NCBI GenBank assembly: GCA_963732355.1
Contig: CAVSZD010000007.1
Location: 1-64,000 of the forward strand
Reading direction: 5' to 3'
Length of the DNA: 64,000 nucleotides
Source of the DNA: JADKAV01 sp963732355
GTDB lineage: Bacteria > Actinomycetota > Actinomycetes > S36-B12 > UBA10799
Under the pieces are notes generated by a model. That model saw nothing but the letters and a program-made list of their open reading frames with translations, was not told the DNA's origin and did not search any database. Shown piece after piece: positions 53,921-63,008 of the stretch (positions are counted from its first letter, which is position 1; every line of letters begins with the position of its first letter). Position numbers and translations under genes: made by a program.

Positions 53921-55869
53921 GTCAGCATCCTGCCGATCTGGAATACGGCCACTGCCACCAGCCATGCCAGCGCCAGTTGCATACCGACCCCGAACAACGT
54001 CCACCGCCGCCCGATCTCCCGGCGCTGTGTCGCAAGCGTTGCCACACAAGGCGTGTAAGCCAGCAGGAAGACCAGGAAGGCCCAGACCGCCGCCGTGGTG
54101 TGTCCACCCGACGAGGCGGCGAAGTCGCGGTTCAGTGCGTCACCGAGGTCGCCCGGGGTGCGCAGGTCGTCCGGCGCGGCCACCGCGTAGGTCTGCGACC
54201 ACGAGGAGATCACCGCCTCCTTGGCCACGAAGCCAACGGCCAGTGCCCCCACTGCCTCCCAGTTGCCGAACCCGGTCGGCGCGAACGCCGGGGTGATCGC
54301 CTGGGCGGCCGCGGCGTAGGCGGAGTCCGCGACCGGAACGTCGGCGAATCCTCCCTGACCCGTCACGGGTATCGCTTGCAAGAGCCAAACCGCCGCGACT
54401 GCCGCCACGATGATCCCCGAGGCCGTGCGCAGGAACCCCTTGAGCCTGCCCCAGGTCACCACACCGAGGATCCGCAGGTGTGGCATCTGGTAGGCGGGAA
54501 GGTCCAGCAGCAGGGCCTCGCGTCCCATCGTGCGCCAAAGAGTCTTTCGCAATAGCAGACCCACGACCACGACGAACAGGATCGAGATCAGGTACATCGC
54601 GAACACGACGTTCCCGGCGTCGTCCGGGAAGAATGTCGCGGCAAGCATCACGTACACGGCAAGGCGCGCGGAGCATGACGTGAATGGCACCAGCAGGGAC
54701 GTGAGGATGCGATGGCGGGCATCGGGCAGGACCCGGGTGGCGCTGATGGCTGGGACATTGCACCCGAAACCCACGATCAGCGGCAGGAATGCCTTGCCGG
54801 GCAGCCCGACGAAGCGCATGGTCCGGTCTGTCACGACCGCGGCGCGCGCCATGTAGCCGGAGTCCTCCAGCAGCGCCAATAGGGCGAACATGATGGCCAT
54901 CAGCGGCACAAAGGTGAGCAGCATGCCGACCCCGGCGATCAAGCCGTCGAGGATGAAACTCTCGATCCAGCTTCCACCCAGCCCGACGAACGCGAGAACC
55001 GCAGCTGCAGCATCGCTCACGGGCCCGGCGAAGAAGGAGTCCAGAGCGTCCTGCATCGGGGCCGCCACCGTGGTGGTGAGTTGGAAGACCGCCCACATGA
55101 CCGCCATGAAGATGATCGGTCCGAACCATGGCGCAGTGACCCAGCGGTCCATCCGGTCCGACCAGGTCCGTCGCTCGCGTTCGGGAGTGACCGTACTCGC
55201 ATCGACCGCGGCTTGTATCCAAGCGAACCGATCGTCGGCACTGTCGAAGTCATCGGCATCGCGAGGATGCTCCCGCGCGGCAAGCACGGGGGCTGCCAGC
55301 GAGTCGGCAGCTGCTCTGGCCAGGTCGGCATCGCCGATCCCCCGCCGCGGATCCACCCGAACCACCGGGCACCCCAGGCGCTCGGCCAGCACTTCAACAT
55401 CTACCTCGATGTCTCGCCGGGCAGCGACATCGGACATCGTGAGCGCCACAACCACGCGCTGGGCTGACTCACGCACTTGGCTCAGCAAGTACAGCGAACG
55501 CGACAGTCTGGATGCGTCAGCCACCACGATCACCACGTCGGGCCGGTCCTCGCCCAGCACCAGTGCGCGTGTGAACTCCTCGTCGGGAGAGACTGCGTCG
55601 AGACTGTAGGCCCCGGGGAGGTCGAGTAATGCGACCCCCTGCGACCCATCGTCGGAGGGCACTCGCCATTGGGTGCGACCCACTTCCACGGTCGTGCCCG
55701 GCCAGTTTCCCATCTGCCGGCGTGCCCCAGTGAGACTGTTGAAAAGCGTCGACTTCCCGACGTTGGGGGCCCCGACCAGCGCCACGACAGGAGCCCCATG
55801 AGCAGCCAAGGGGCCTGCCGCATCCGAGTGACAGGACGCGATTGAGGAGACCGTCTTACGCTCAGTCAT
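53917..55869 (-). CDS. feoB: Ferrous iron transporter FeoB
   Basis: 650 residues. An N-terminal G-domain has GAPNVGKST and DLPGAYSLD; then come the membrane gates with FVPLMAIMFALLALLEDSGYMARAAVV, GFGCNVPAI and further helices. The start is set by overlap with the feoA stop (eight bases). It imports Fe2+. Transcribed with feoA and feoC. Confidence 0.95.
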   Translation of the reverse strand: MTERKTVSSIASCHSDAAGPLAAHGAPVVALVGAPNVGKSTLFNSLTGARRQMGNWPGTTVEVGRTQWRVPSDDGSQGVALLDLPGAYSLDAVSPDEEFTRALVLGEDRPDVVIVVADASRLSRSLYLLSQVRESAQRVVVALTMSDVAARRDIEVDVEVLAERLGCPVVRVDPRRGIGDADLARAAADSLAAPVLAAREHPRDADDFDSADDRFAWIQAAVDASTVTPERERRTWSDRMDRWVTAPWFGPIIFMAVMWAVFQLTTTVAAPMQDALDSFFAGPVSDAAAAVLAFVGLGGSWIESFILDGLIAGVGMLLTFVPLMAIMFALLALLEDSGYMARAAVVTDRTMRFVGLPGKAFLPLIVGFGCNVPAISATRVLPDARHRILTSLLVPFTSCSARLAVYVMLAATFFPDDAGNVVFAMYLISILFVVVVGLLLRKTLWRTMGREALLLDLPAYQMPHLRILGVVTWGRLKGFLRTASGIIVAAVAAVWLLQAIPVTGQGGFADVPVADSAYAAAAQAITPAFAPTGFGNWEAVGALAVGFVAKEAVISSWSQTYAVAAPDDLRTPGDLGDALNRDFAASSGGHTTAAVWAFLVFLLAYTPCVATLATQRREIGRRWTLFGVGMQLALAWLVAVAVFQIGRMLT

Positions 55870-56080
55870 CGGCGTGGTCGGTTTCCACTGCCGCTGCAAG
55901 CGATGAGTCGAGGGCGACCCGGGCTCCGCCGACAGCGATCACCAGGCCACCGCCGGTCGTCCGGTGCAGGACCCGGATATGTGAACCCGACCGGATGCCC
56001 ATCTCAGCCAGACGCCGCCGCACAGTGTCAGGCGCGGTCACGGTGGTGACCGTTGCCGAACCGACGAAGTCGAGCGTCAC
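55862..56080 (-). CDS. feoA: Ferrous iron transport protein FeoA
   Basis: 72 residues, SH3-like. Features are RRRLAEMGIRSGSHIRVLHRTTGGGLVIAVGG-type text; the family Gly-rich turn and the end GARVALDSSLAA are seen. It is thought to act on the FeoB G-domain. First gene of the operon, just downstream of a DtxR-type palindrome. Confidence 0.9.
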   Translation of the reverse strand: MTLDFVGSATVTTVTAPDTVRRRLAEMGIRSGSHIRVLHRTTGGGLVIAVGGARVALDSSLAAAVETDHADD

Positions 56081-56096
56081 GCCTCCTAGGCTAACA

Positions 56097-56126
56097 GCCT
56101 CTACTTAGGCATACCTAAGTAGAGGC
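56097..56126. promoter_or_regulatory. DtxR/IdeR-like iron box, 30-bp palindrome
   Basis: Arms GCCTCTACTTAGG and CCTAAGTAGAGGC are perfect around CATA. On the minus strand the centre reads TTAGGTATGCCTAA, close to the IdeR/DtxR consensus TTAGGTTAGSCTAACCTAA. A further half-site-like TAGGCTAAC lies at 56088–56096. It is 17 bases upstream of feoA, so iron-dependent repression is inferred. It also follows the pyrH stop and could serve as its terminator. Confidence 0.65.
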
Positions 56127-56131
56127 TCATT

Positions 56132-56866
56132 TCACGACACCAACGTCCCCACCTTGAGACCGGCTGCGGCCTCCCGGATGCCGCCGCTGGCGAGCAAGTC
56201 AAACACCACCAAAGGCAACGAGTTGTCCCGGCACAGACTGATCGCCGTCGCGTCGGCGACCTTCAGGTCCTGCGCCAGCACATCGGAGTGCGTGAGGTGC
56301 TCGTACTTCGCCGCCGACGGGGTGGTTCGCGGATCTGCGTCGTAGACCCCGTCGACGCCGTTCTTGCCCATCAGCACCGCCTGGCAACCGATTTCCAGGG
56401 CTCGCTGGGCAGCGCAGGTGTCGGTGGAGAAATAGGGCACACCCAGACCCGCGCCGAAGATCACCACGCGGCCCTTCTGCAGGTGACGGATCGCTCTGCG
56501 CGGGACGTATGGCTCGGCCACCTGACCCATCGCGATCGCTGTCTGCACCCGCGTCTCGACCCCGACCTGTTCGAGGAAGTCCTGCAACGCCAGGCAGTTC
56601 ATGACGGTACCGAGCATGCCCATGTAGTCGGCCCGGGCTCGGTCCATACCCCGCTCGGACAATTGCGCCCCGCGGAAGTAGTTGCCACCACCGATGACAA
56701 CGGCCACCTGCCGACCGTCTGAGACGACCTCGGCGATCTGAGACGCAATGGACGCGACCACATCCGGGTCGACACCCAACCCGGTTCCCCCGGAGAACGC
56801 CTCGCCTGACAGTTTCAGCAGTACGCGTTCCCAACCACCAACAGGTGCGCGGTCCCAGTGCTGCAT
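56132..56866 (-). CDS. pyrH: Uridylate kinase
   Basis: 244 residues. UMP to UDP, hexameric amino-acid-kinase fold. Features are VLLKLSGEAFSGG, VVIGGGNYFRGAQ and GKNGVDGVYDADPR. The ATG is five bases after the tsf stop. Downstream of it the usual frr is replaced by the feo block. Confidence 0.95.
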   Translation of the reverse strand: MQHWDRAPVGGWERVLLKLSGEAFSGGTGLGVDPDVVASIASQIAEVVSDGRQVAVVIGGGNYFRGAQLSERGMDRARADYMGMLGTVMNCLALQDFLEQVGVETRVQTAIAMGQVAEPYVPRRAIRHLQKGRVVIFGAGLGVPYFSTDTCAAQRALEIGCQAVLMGKNGVDGVYDADPRTTPSAAKYEHLTHSDVLAQDLKVADATAISLCRDNSLPLVVFDLLASGGIREAAAGLKVGTLVS

Positions 56867-56871
56867 CGACG

Positions 56872-57705
56872 TCAGCCTTGGCCGACCTTGAAGCGTGCGA
56901 AGCGGGTAACAGTGACGCCATTGTCCTGCAGGTACTTGCCGATGGTCTGCTTGTTGTCGCGCACCCACGGCTGCTCGAGCAGGCAGACATCCTTGAAGAA
57001 CCCGTTCACCCGGCCCTCCACGATCTTGGGAAGAGCCTGCTCGGGCTTTCCCTCCTCGCGGGCGGTCTCTTCGGCGATGCGTCGCTCGTTGGCCACGACA
57101 TCTTCGGGAACATCGTCACGGGAGATGTAGATCGGTGACATGGCCGCGATGTGCTGCGCGACATTCTTGCCGACCTCTTCGTTCTGCCCGTCCAGCTCGA
57201 CAAGTGCCCCGACGCTCGGCGGAAGGGCCGGGTCGTGCTTGTGCAGGTATACCGTGACGAACCCGTCGGAGAAACGCTCGAACCGGCGGATCTCGATCTT
57301 CTCGCCCATCGTGGCATTGGCCTCGTCCAGAAGTTGCTGGATGCTCTTGTCGGCCTCGATCTCCAGGCCCAGCAGTTCGCCGATGTCGGCTGGCTGCTTG
57401 GAGGCCACGAAGGCCGAGACGTCGGCTGCCATCTGCTGGAAGTCGTCGGTCTTGGCCACGAAGTCCGTCTCGCAGTTCAGCTCGAGCAGCACCCCGTGCG
57501 AGGTGCCCTCGATGTAGGAGGTGACCAGACCGTTGGATGCCGTGCGCTCAGCGCGCTTGGTCACGCCCTTGGCGCCCTTGACTCGCAGGAACTCGACGGC
57601 CTTCTCGAAATCGCCATCGGCTTCCTCGAGGGCGCGCTTGCAGTCCATCATCCCCGCGCCAGTCAGTTCGCGCAGTCGCTTCACATCAGCTGCACTTACG
57701 GCCAT
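56872..57705 (-). CDS. tsf: Elongation factor Ts
   Basis: 277 residues. Nucleotide exchange factor for EF-Tu. The start LRELTGAGMMDCKRALEEADGD is diagnostic, followed by the core with VELNCETDFVAKTDDF. It overlaps the rpsB stop by one base. Confidence 0.96.
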   Translation of the reverse strand: MAVSAADVKRLRELTGAGMMDCKRALEEADGDFEKAVEFLRVKGAKGVTKRAERTASNGLVTSYIEGTSHGVLLELNCETDFVAKTDDFQQMAADVSAFVASKQPADIGELLGLEIEADKSIQQLLDEANATMGEKIEIRRFERFSDGFVTVYLHKHDPALPPSVGALVELDGQNEEVGKNVAQHIAAMSPIYISRDDVPEDVVANERRIAEETAREEGKPEQALPKIVEGRVNGFFKDVCLLEQPWVRDNKQTIGKYLQDNGVTVTRFARFKVGQG

Positions 57706-58655
57706 CAGTTGTTCTCCTCGCTGGTCTCGGCGGCAACCTCAACAGGTGCCTCTGGGGTTGTCTCGGCGGCAACCTCAACAGGTGCGTCCTGCTCGGCGGC
57801 AGGGGTCTCGCCGGCGGCTTCGGCCTCGACGACCTCATCGGTCACTGAAGGTGCCTGTTCCGGTGATCCAGCCGGGGACTCAGCCTGCTCGGCTGCGGCC
57901 TGCTGCTCGAGCAACTCACGCTCCCAGGCCGGCATCTCCTCGGCTGCACCCTCTTCGCCTGCACCCGCGTGGGCCATCTTGCCCTCGGCCACTGCATCGG
58001 CGATGACCCTGGTGAGCAACGCGACCGACCGGATCGCGTCATCGTTGCCCGGGATCGGGTAGTTCACCACGTCGGGGTCGCAGTTGGTGTCCAGGATCGC
58101 CACGATCGGGATGTTGAGTTTGCGCGCCTCAGCCACGGCGATGTGTTCCTTGTTGGTGTCCACGATCCACACCGCGCTGGGAACCTTCGTCATGAAGCGG
58201 ATGCCGCCGAGGGTGCGCTCGAGCTTGTCGCGCTCGCGGCGCAGACCGAGCAGTTCGCGCTTCGTCAGCCCGCTGGCCGCCACGTCGTCGAAGTCGATCT
58301 CCTCGAGCTCCTTGAGGCGCTGCAGCCGCTGGTGAACGGTCTGGAAGTTGGTGAGCATGCCGCCGAGCCAACGCTCGTTGACGTACGGCATGCCGACGCG
58401 CTGAGCCTGCTGGGCGACGGCCTCCTGGGCCTGCTTCTTGGTACCGATGAACAGGATGGTGCCGCCGTGGGCGACAGTCTCCTTGACGAACTCGTAGGCA
58501 TCGTCGAGGTACCCGAGAGCCTGGTTGAGGTCGATGATGTAGATGCCGTTGCGGTCGGTGAGGATGAACCGCTTCATCTTGGGGTTCCAGCGGCGGGTCT
58601 GGTGTCCGAAGTGGACGCCGGACTCCAGCATCTGACGCATGGTCACAACTGCCAT
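57705..58655 (-). CDS. rpsB: 30S ribosomal protein S2 with long acidic tail
   Basis: 316 residues. The S2 core is normal (GVHFGHQTRRWNPKM, VNERWLGGMLTNF, DTNKEHIAVAEARKL, PGNDDAIRS). After about residue 235 it has an Ala/Glu/Pro-rich tail of about 80 residues that ends with a duplicated APVEVAAET unit; the duplicate is also visible at the DNA level. Confidence 0.95.
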   Translation of the reverse strand: MAVVTMRQMLESGVHFGHQTRRWNPKMKRFILTDRNGIYIIDLNQALGYLDDAYEFVKETVAHGGTILFIGTKKQAQEAVAQQAQRVGMPYVNERWLGGMLTNFQTVHQRLQRLKELEEIDFDDVAASGLTKRELLGLRRERDKLERTLGGIRFMTKVPSAVWIVDTNKEHIAVAEARKLNIPIVAILDTNCDPDVVNYPIPGNDDAIRSVALLTRVIADAVAEGKMAHAGAGEEGAAEEMPAWERELLEQQAAAEQAESPAGSPEQAPSVTDEVVEAEAAGETPAAEQDAPVEVAAETTPEAPVEVAAETSEENN

Positions 58656-58926
58656 GGGGTGTTCCTTTCGCGCCGCTCAGGCGACGCTTTCCAGTTATGT
58701 CGTGCCGATCGGCGATCAGCACCCTGACACCGTCTTGCACGGCTTCCCCGCAGGGACCGGACCGTGACAAGGATGGGCCTTGCAGCCCACCGAACGATGT
58801 GCGAATTTCGCGGCGAACCGCGATGTGCCAAGTCTACCGGGTGGCCTTGTGGACAGCCCGCGCCGGTTGTCCACAGATCCCGCGGACGTCCTTCCAGACA
58901 GAACCGCTGGGCTCTGCAATGGATAC
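58656..58926. other. Divergent promoter region, rpsB and M23 gene
   Basis: About 270 bases between divergent genes, expected to hold the rpsB–tsf promoter and leader. I see no protein gene and no clear S2 autoregulatory fold. Confidence 0.45.
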
Positions 58927-59421
58927 ATGTTGACCCCGATGCCTCCCGTGGACCCCATCAGCGTCATACGGGAGTTCAGCCCAGCCGCCCACGACTGGCT
59001 CGCCGCACACAGGGGTGTGGATCTGGTTGCGCGCCCAGGCCAGGCGGTCGTCGCACCGCTGAGCGGTGAGGTGGCCTTCGTGGGCAAGGTGGCTGGTCGA
59101 TCTGTGATCGCGATCCGCACTCCGGTCGCGCGGTTCACGCTGGAGCCTGTCACTTCAAGGCTTGCCGCCGGTGAGCAGGTGCGTTCCGGCGAGCGCATCG
59201 GGCGTGTTTCCACCGGTGGGCACTGCGACCGACGATGCATCCACTGGGGGGCGAAGGTCGGTGGCCAGTACATCGACCCGATGTCGATGCTCAAGTGGCG
59301 CGCGCCCGTGTTGAAGCCGATCGGGCTGACCTTCCGCGCGTCTACAGTCCGATCTGAGCCAGACGCCCGCGCAAGTCCAGCAGCGCCTTGCTGTGGATCT
59401 GGCTCACGCGACTCTCCGTGA
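58927..59421 (+). CDS. M23 (LytM-like) peptidase domain protein
   Basis: 164 residues. Zinc peptidase fold: HRGVDLVARPGQAVVAPLSG holds the first His/Asp pair, and GHCDRRCIHWGAK the last His. A cysteine replaces the usual first His of the HxH motif, as is common in the actinobacterial group next to rpsB (Rv2891-like). No signal peptide is evident from this start; an upstream start is possible. The last 27 residues overlap antisense with whiG and may be out of frame. Confidence 0.72.
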   Translation: MLTPMPPVDPISVIREFSPAAHDWLAAHRGVDLVARPGQAVVAPLSGEVAFVGKVAGRSVIAIRTPVARFTLEPVTSRLAAGEQVRSGERIGRVSTGGHCDRRCIHWGAKVGGQYIDPMSMLKWRAPVLKPIGLTFRASTVRSEPDARASPAAPCCGSGSRDSP

Positions 59422-60163
59422 CGCCGAGCACAGAGCCGATCTCGGCCAGAGTGAGTCGCTCGTAGTAGTACAGGGTCAGAACGACCTTCTCACGCTCGGG
59501 CAGCCCGGCGATCTGTTCGGCCAAGAGGACCTTCATCTCGACGGTCTCGTACTCGGCCTCTGGGTCTGGCGCGCGGGGATCCTCCAGCAGGTCGCCGAGG
59601 GTCATCTTGTCGCCGCGGTCAGATCCGCCGTGAGTGACTTCGTCAAGCGCGACCACGTTGGTGAACGCCACCTGGCTCATCAGCTTGGCCAGGGCCTGCC
59701 GGGTCAAGCCCATGCGTTCGCACAACTCCGACTCTGTGGGCGAGCGCTTGAGTTCTGCTTCAAGCGCGGCGTGCGCGCGTTCAAGGTCCTTGGCCTTCGA
59801 ACGCACCGATCGCGGGACCCAGTCCAGGGAGCGCAATTCGTCGATGATGGCGCCGCGGATGCGGTTGATGGCGTAGGTCTCGAACTTGATCTGCCTGTCG
59901 ATGTCGAACTTGTTCAGCGCGTCGATAAGTCCGAACATGCCGTAGGAAACGAGGTCCGCGGACTCCACGTTGTTGGGTAACCCGGAGCGCACCCGGCCGG
60001 CCACGTACTTGACCAGAGGTGCGTAGTGGACGATGAGGCGATCGCGGGCGCTGCGGTCATCGCTGCTCTTGTAGCGGGCCCATAGATCCTTCAGCGCGGC
60101 CTCGTTTGCCGCCGCCTCTTCAGCGGCGATCGTTGCTTCGTCCAAGACGTCGGAGTCAGGCAC
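59342..60163 (-). CDS. whiG: RNA polymerase sigma factor, WhiG/FliA family
   Basis: 273 residues, GTG start overlapping the xerC stop. Sigma region 2 is YAPLVKYVAGRVRSGLPNNVESADLVSYGMFGLIDA and DRQIKFETYAINRIRGAIIDELRSLDWVPRS; region 4 is LPEREKVVLTLYYYERLTLAEIG with SRVSQIHSKALLDLR. In Streptomyces WhiG starts sporulation and lies in the same place; in motile actinobacteria the relative drives flagellar genes. No target genes are in the window. Confidence 0.9.
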   Translation of the reverse strand: MPDSDVLDEATIAAEEAAANEAALKDLWARYKSSDDRSARDRLIVHYAPLVKYVAGRVRSGLPNNVESADLVSYGMFGLIDALNKFDIDRQIKFETYAINRIRGAIIDELRSLDWVPRSVRSKAKDLERAHAALEAELKRSPTESELCERMGLTRQALAKLMSQVAFTNVVALDEVTHGGSDRGDKMTLGDLLEDPRAPDPEAEYETVEMKVLLAEQIAGLPEREKVVLTLYYYERLTLAEIGSVLGVTESRVSQIHSKALLDLRGRLAQIGL

Positions 60164-61076
60164 GGGGATGAGCGCTCTCGTAGGCAGAGCGCAGTCGCTC
60201 GGCGGAGACGTGTGTGTAGATCTGGGTGCTGGCCAGGCTCGCATGACCGAGTAACTGCTGCACATAGCGCAGATCCGCACCTCCGGCCAGTACATGGGTG
60301 GCCATGCTGTGGCGCATGCCATGGGGGGCCAGATCGGGCAGACCGGGGAACGAACACGTGACCTCGTGCACGACTCGACGAGCAACGCGCACGTCGAGCC
60401 GACGCCCGCGTGCACCCACGAAGAGTGCACCGCCCTTCATCCCGGTGAGTTCTGTCCGGGAGGCCATCCATCTGTCGATCGCGCGCACAGAAGAAACAGT
60501 AAGGGGGACGACGCGCTGTTTGGCGCCTTTGCCCATCACTGTCACGGTGCGCCGTGACATGTCGATGTCACCCACATCCAGCGAGCACGCCTCGCTGACC
60601 CGCAAACCACTGCCGTAGAGCAACTCCAGCAGCGCCACGTTGCGCAGGTCCACAGGTCCGTCTGCCACGCGGCCCAGTGCGTCGAGGGCTTCGTTGAGGC
60701 GCTCGGAGTCGGCGACCTGAGGAAGTTGGGCTTTCACCTTCGGCGTGCGCAAACGCAGCGTGGGATCGACATCGAGGATGCCTTTGCGGACCGCCCAATG
60801 CGAGAAGCAACGCACACTGGCGATTCGGCGGGCGACCGTGGGCGAGCCGGTGCCCTCCCGCCGGGCATCGGCCAGCCACGCCCGGATGGCCGCTGTCGTC
60901 ATCGGTTCGCCGTTGAGGTGAACGGCCAGGTCCGCGAGGTCGCTTGTGTAGGCCCTGCAGGTATGAGCCGAGAACCCACGCTCACTGGCCATGTAGTCGG
61001 TGAAGTCCGGGATCGCCTCGTCCCACCGCAGAGGCTGTGTGCTCACCGCGATTCCGGACGCTGATACACCCCGCAC
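60156..61076 (-). CDS. xerC: Site-specific tyrosine recombinase XerC
   Basis: About 306 residues (start uncertain; GTG at 61040 or TTG at 61112 also possible). It resolves chromosome dimers. The catalytic set is Arg in GSGLRVSEA, Lys in GKGAKQR, HGMRHSMATH, and LGHASLASTQIYTHV with the Tyr nucleophile. It follows dprA directly and overlaps whiG. Confidence 0.92.
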   Translation of the reverse strand: MRGVSASGIAVSTQPLRWDEAIPDFTDYMASERGFSAHTCRAYTSDLADLAVHLNGEPMTTAAIRAWLADARREGTGSPTVARRIASVRCFSHWAVRKGILDVDPTLRLRTPKVKAQLPQVADSERLNEALDALGRVADGPVDLRNVALLELLYGSGLRVSEACSLDVGDIDMSRRTVTVMGKGAKQRVVPLTVSSVRAIDRWMASRTELTGMKGGALFVGARGRRLDVRVARRVVHEVTCSFPGLPDLAPHGMRHSMATHVLAGGADLRYVQQLLGHASLASTQIYTHVSAERLRSAYESAHPRA

Positions 61077-61117
61077 GGTGTTCAGCCTGCCCTCGCGACA
61101 AGCGTGAGTCAAACGGG

Positions 61118-61927
61118 CTAGGCGAGGGCCGGCAGCATGGCATCGAGGTCCTCGGGGCTGATCAGTAGCGCTGCCCAGCCCTCGCCAATAGCGCGATGCA
61201 CTCCCCCAGATCTGGGGCTGTCAATCTGGCCCGGCACACCGAGCACCAACCGGCCGAGGTCGGCGGCAGCACGACCGGTGTTCAGGGCCCCTGAGCGTTC
61301 GGCCGCCTCCACCAGGACGGTGGCACCGGACAAGGCGGCGATCAGACGGTTGCGGTGCAGGAATCCAGCCGGGTACAAGGCCGCCCCCGGCGGGAACTCC
61401 CAGACCACACACCCGTGCACGGCAGCCTGCGCGAACACGTCCCTGTTGGCCACCGGGTACACCCTGCCTGCGCCACCAGCGGCCACGACGATCGTGGCGC
61501 CGCCGGCCCGCAGTGCCGAACGGTGTGCCGCGACGTCGATGCCCAGCGCACCCCCGGAGACCACCAAGCGGCCAGTGGCACAGATCCGGGCGGCGAGGCC
61601 TGCTGCGGCCCGACACCCGTAGGGCGAACAGTCGCGCGCACCCACCACGGCCACCATCGATTCGGGCTCGCGAGGAAGGGCACCCTTGACCCACAGCATC
61701 AACGGGGCGGCTCCTCCGAGACTCAACAGGCCTCGTGGCCAGCCCGGATCGCGCGGGGTCATGGTGGAACCTCCACCCTCGATCCAGGGTGTTAGCAGCG
61801 AGCGTGCCACGTCGTCGACCATGTCGGGGCCCACGATCGCCGCTGCCTGGCCCAGCGGGTCAGTGACATCTCCGGCCCGACGCCCAGCGGCACTGAGCAC
61901 GACCATGGCCAAATCCTGCGCATCCAT
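61118..61927 (-). CDS. dprA: DprA-like protein, short form
   Basis: 269 residues against about 380 usually. The Rossmann core is complete: VGARDCSPYG, VSGGALGIDVAAHRSAL, GRVYPVANRDVF, RNRLIAALSGATVLVEAAERSGALNTGRAAADLGR and VPGQIDSPRSGG. The C-terminal winged-helix domain is missing: the protein stops just after the core. The usual neighbours comM and yraN are not found between this gene and DUF2469. It loads RecA on single-stranded DNA in competent bacteria; here its role is unclear. Confidence 0.88.
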   Translation of the reverse strand: MDAQDLAMVVLSAAGRRAGDVTDPLGQAAAIVGPDMVDDVARSLLTPWIEGGGSTMTPRDPGWPRGLLSLGGAAPLMLWVKGALPREPESMVAVVGARDCSPYGCRAAAGLAARICATGRLVVSGGALGIDVAAHRSALRAGGATIVVAAGGAGRVYPVANRDVFAQAAVHGCVVWEFPPGAALYPAGFLHRNRLIAALSGATVLVEAAERSGALNTGRAAADLGRLVLGVPGQIDSPRSGGVHRAIGEGWAALLISPEDLDAMLPALA

Positions 61928-61984
61928 GTGCAGATCGTGCGCACCAGAGTCCTGGCTGTGGAAGTGCCGGCGGTGATCTGTGGA

Positions 61985-62290
61985 TCAGCTCTGCTGGTTG
62001 TCCCCAGGCGGCAGGTCCTCGACGTTCACGTCCTTGAACGTCAGGATGCGCACCGAGCGTGCGAAGCGCCCCTGCCGATACATGTCCCAGACCCACACGT
62101 CGCGAAGTTGCACCTCGAAGAAGACCTCGCCGCCGTCTGTGGCGCGTACCTGGATATCCACTTCGTTGGCCAGGTAGAAACGGCGTTCGGTCTCCACGAC
62201 ATGGCTGAACATGCCCACAACCTCGCGGTACTGGCGGTAGAGGTCGAGTTCGACCTCACTTTCGTATCGCTGCAGATCGTCCACGCTCAT
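61985..62290 (-). CDS. DUF2469 family protein
   Basis: 101 residues. Conserved actinobacterial protein (Rv2901c-like): MSVDDLQRYESEVELDLYRQYREVV, VETERRFYLANEVDIQVR, DVWVWDMYRQGRFARSVRILTFKDVNVEDL. The ATG overlaps the rnhB stop. Function unknown. Confidence 0.9.
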   Translation of the reverse strand: MSVDDLQRYESEVELDLYRQYREVVGMFSHVVETERRFYLANEVDIQVRATDGGEVFFEVQLRDVWVWDMYRQGRFARSVRILTFKDVNVEDLPPGDNQQS

Positions 62291-62931
62291 GCGACTCCCT
62301 CTCGAACAGCTCGCCGGACGGTGATGAAACGGTGGCGGTGAACGGGGCTCGGCCCATGCACCTGCAAGGCGTCCCGGTGCGACGCCGTGGTGTAGCCCTT
62401 ATGCACGTCAAAGCCGTATTGCGGGTAGCGGCTGTGAAGCGCCACCATATGGCGATCGCGTGCACACTTGGCCAGCACACTGGCCGCGGCGATGGTGGCA
62501 GAGACCTGGTCACCCTTCCAGACACCCAGTTCCGGCCTGCCCAGTCCGCCGGGCACGAAACCGTCGCAGAGCGCGTAGTCCGCTGCAGGGGACAACCGCA
62601 ACCATGCCCGCCGGAAGGCCAGCAGATTGGCTCGATGCAGGCCCATCTCGTCGAGTTCGTCGACCTCCACCGAACTGACGGCCCAGGCCAATGCCTGTCG
62701 TTTGACCCGCCGCTCAACACGTTCCCTGGTCGCGGCCGTCAGCAGCTTTGAGTCGTTCAGCTCGGCTATGCGGCTGTTCGGGCTGAGGATGACAGCAGCG
62801 GCGTACAGAGGCCCAGCGCAGGCCCCTCGGCCGGCCTCATCCAGACCGGCCACCAAGTCGAAACCAGCGCGACGCACCGCATTGTCGAATGCGTAAGGGC
62901 CCGAACCCTTTCGGGGAACTGGGACGCTCAC
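62287..62931 (-). CDS. rnhB: Ribonuclease HII
   Basis: 214 residues from a GTG start. It removes ribonucleotides from DNA. The active-site motif is GLDEAGRGACAGPL, with DSKLL and the later Asp in KGDQVSATIAAASVLAKCARD. Coupled to DUF2469 by ATGA overlap. Confidence 0.93.
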   Translation of the reverse strand: MSVPVPRKGSGPYAFDNAVRRAGFDLVAGLDEAGRGACAGPLYAAAVILSPNSRIAELNDSKLLTAATRERVERRVKRQALAWAVSSVEVDELDEMGLHRANLLAFRRAWLRLSPAADYALCDGFVPGGLGRPELGVWKGDQVSATIAAASVLAKCARDRHMVALHSRYPQYGFDVHKGYTTASHRDALQVHGPSPVHRHRFITVRRAVREGVA

Positions 62932-63008
62932 CGGACCTGCCACAGCCCAACAATAGGCAACGCTGCGACAGTTCCTGATCCGGACCAGCCGATGTCGGGC
63001 GATCCGGT

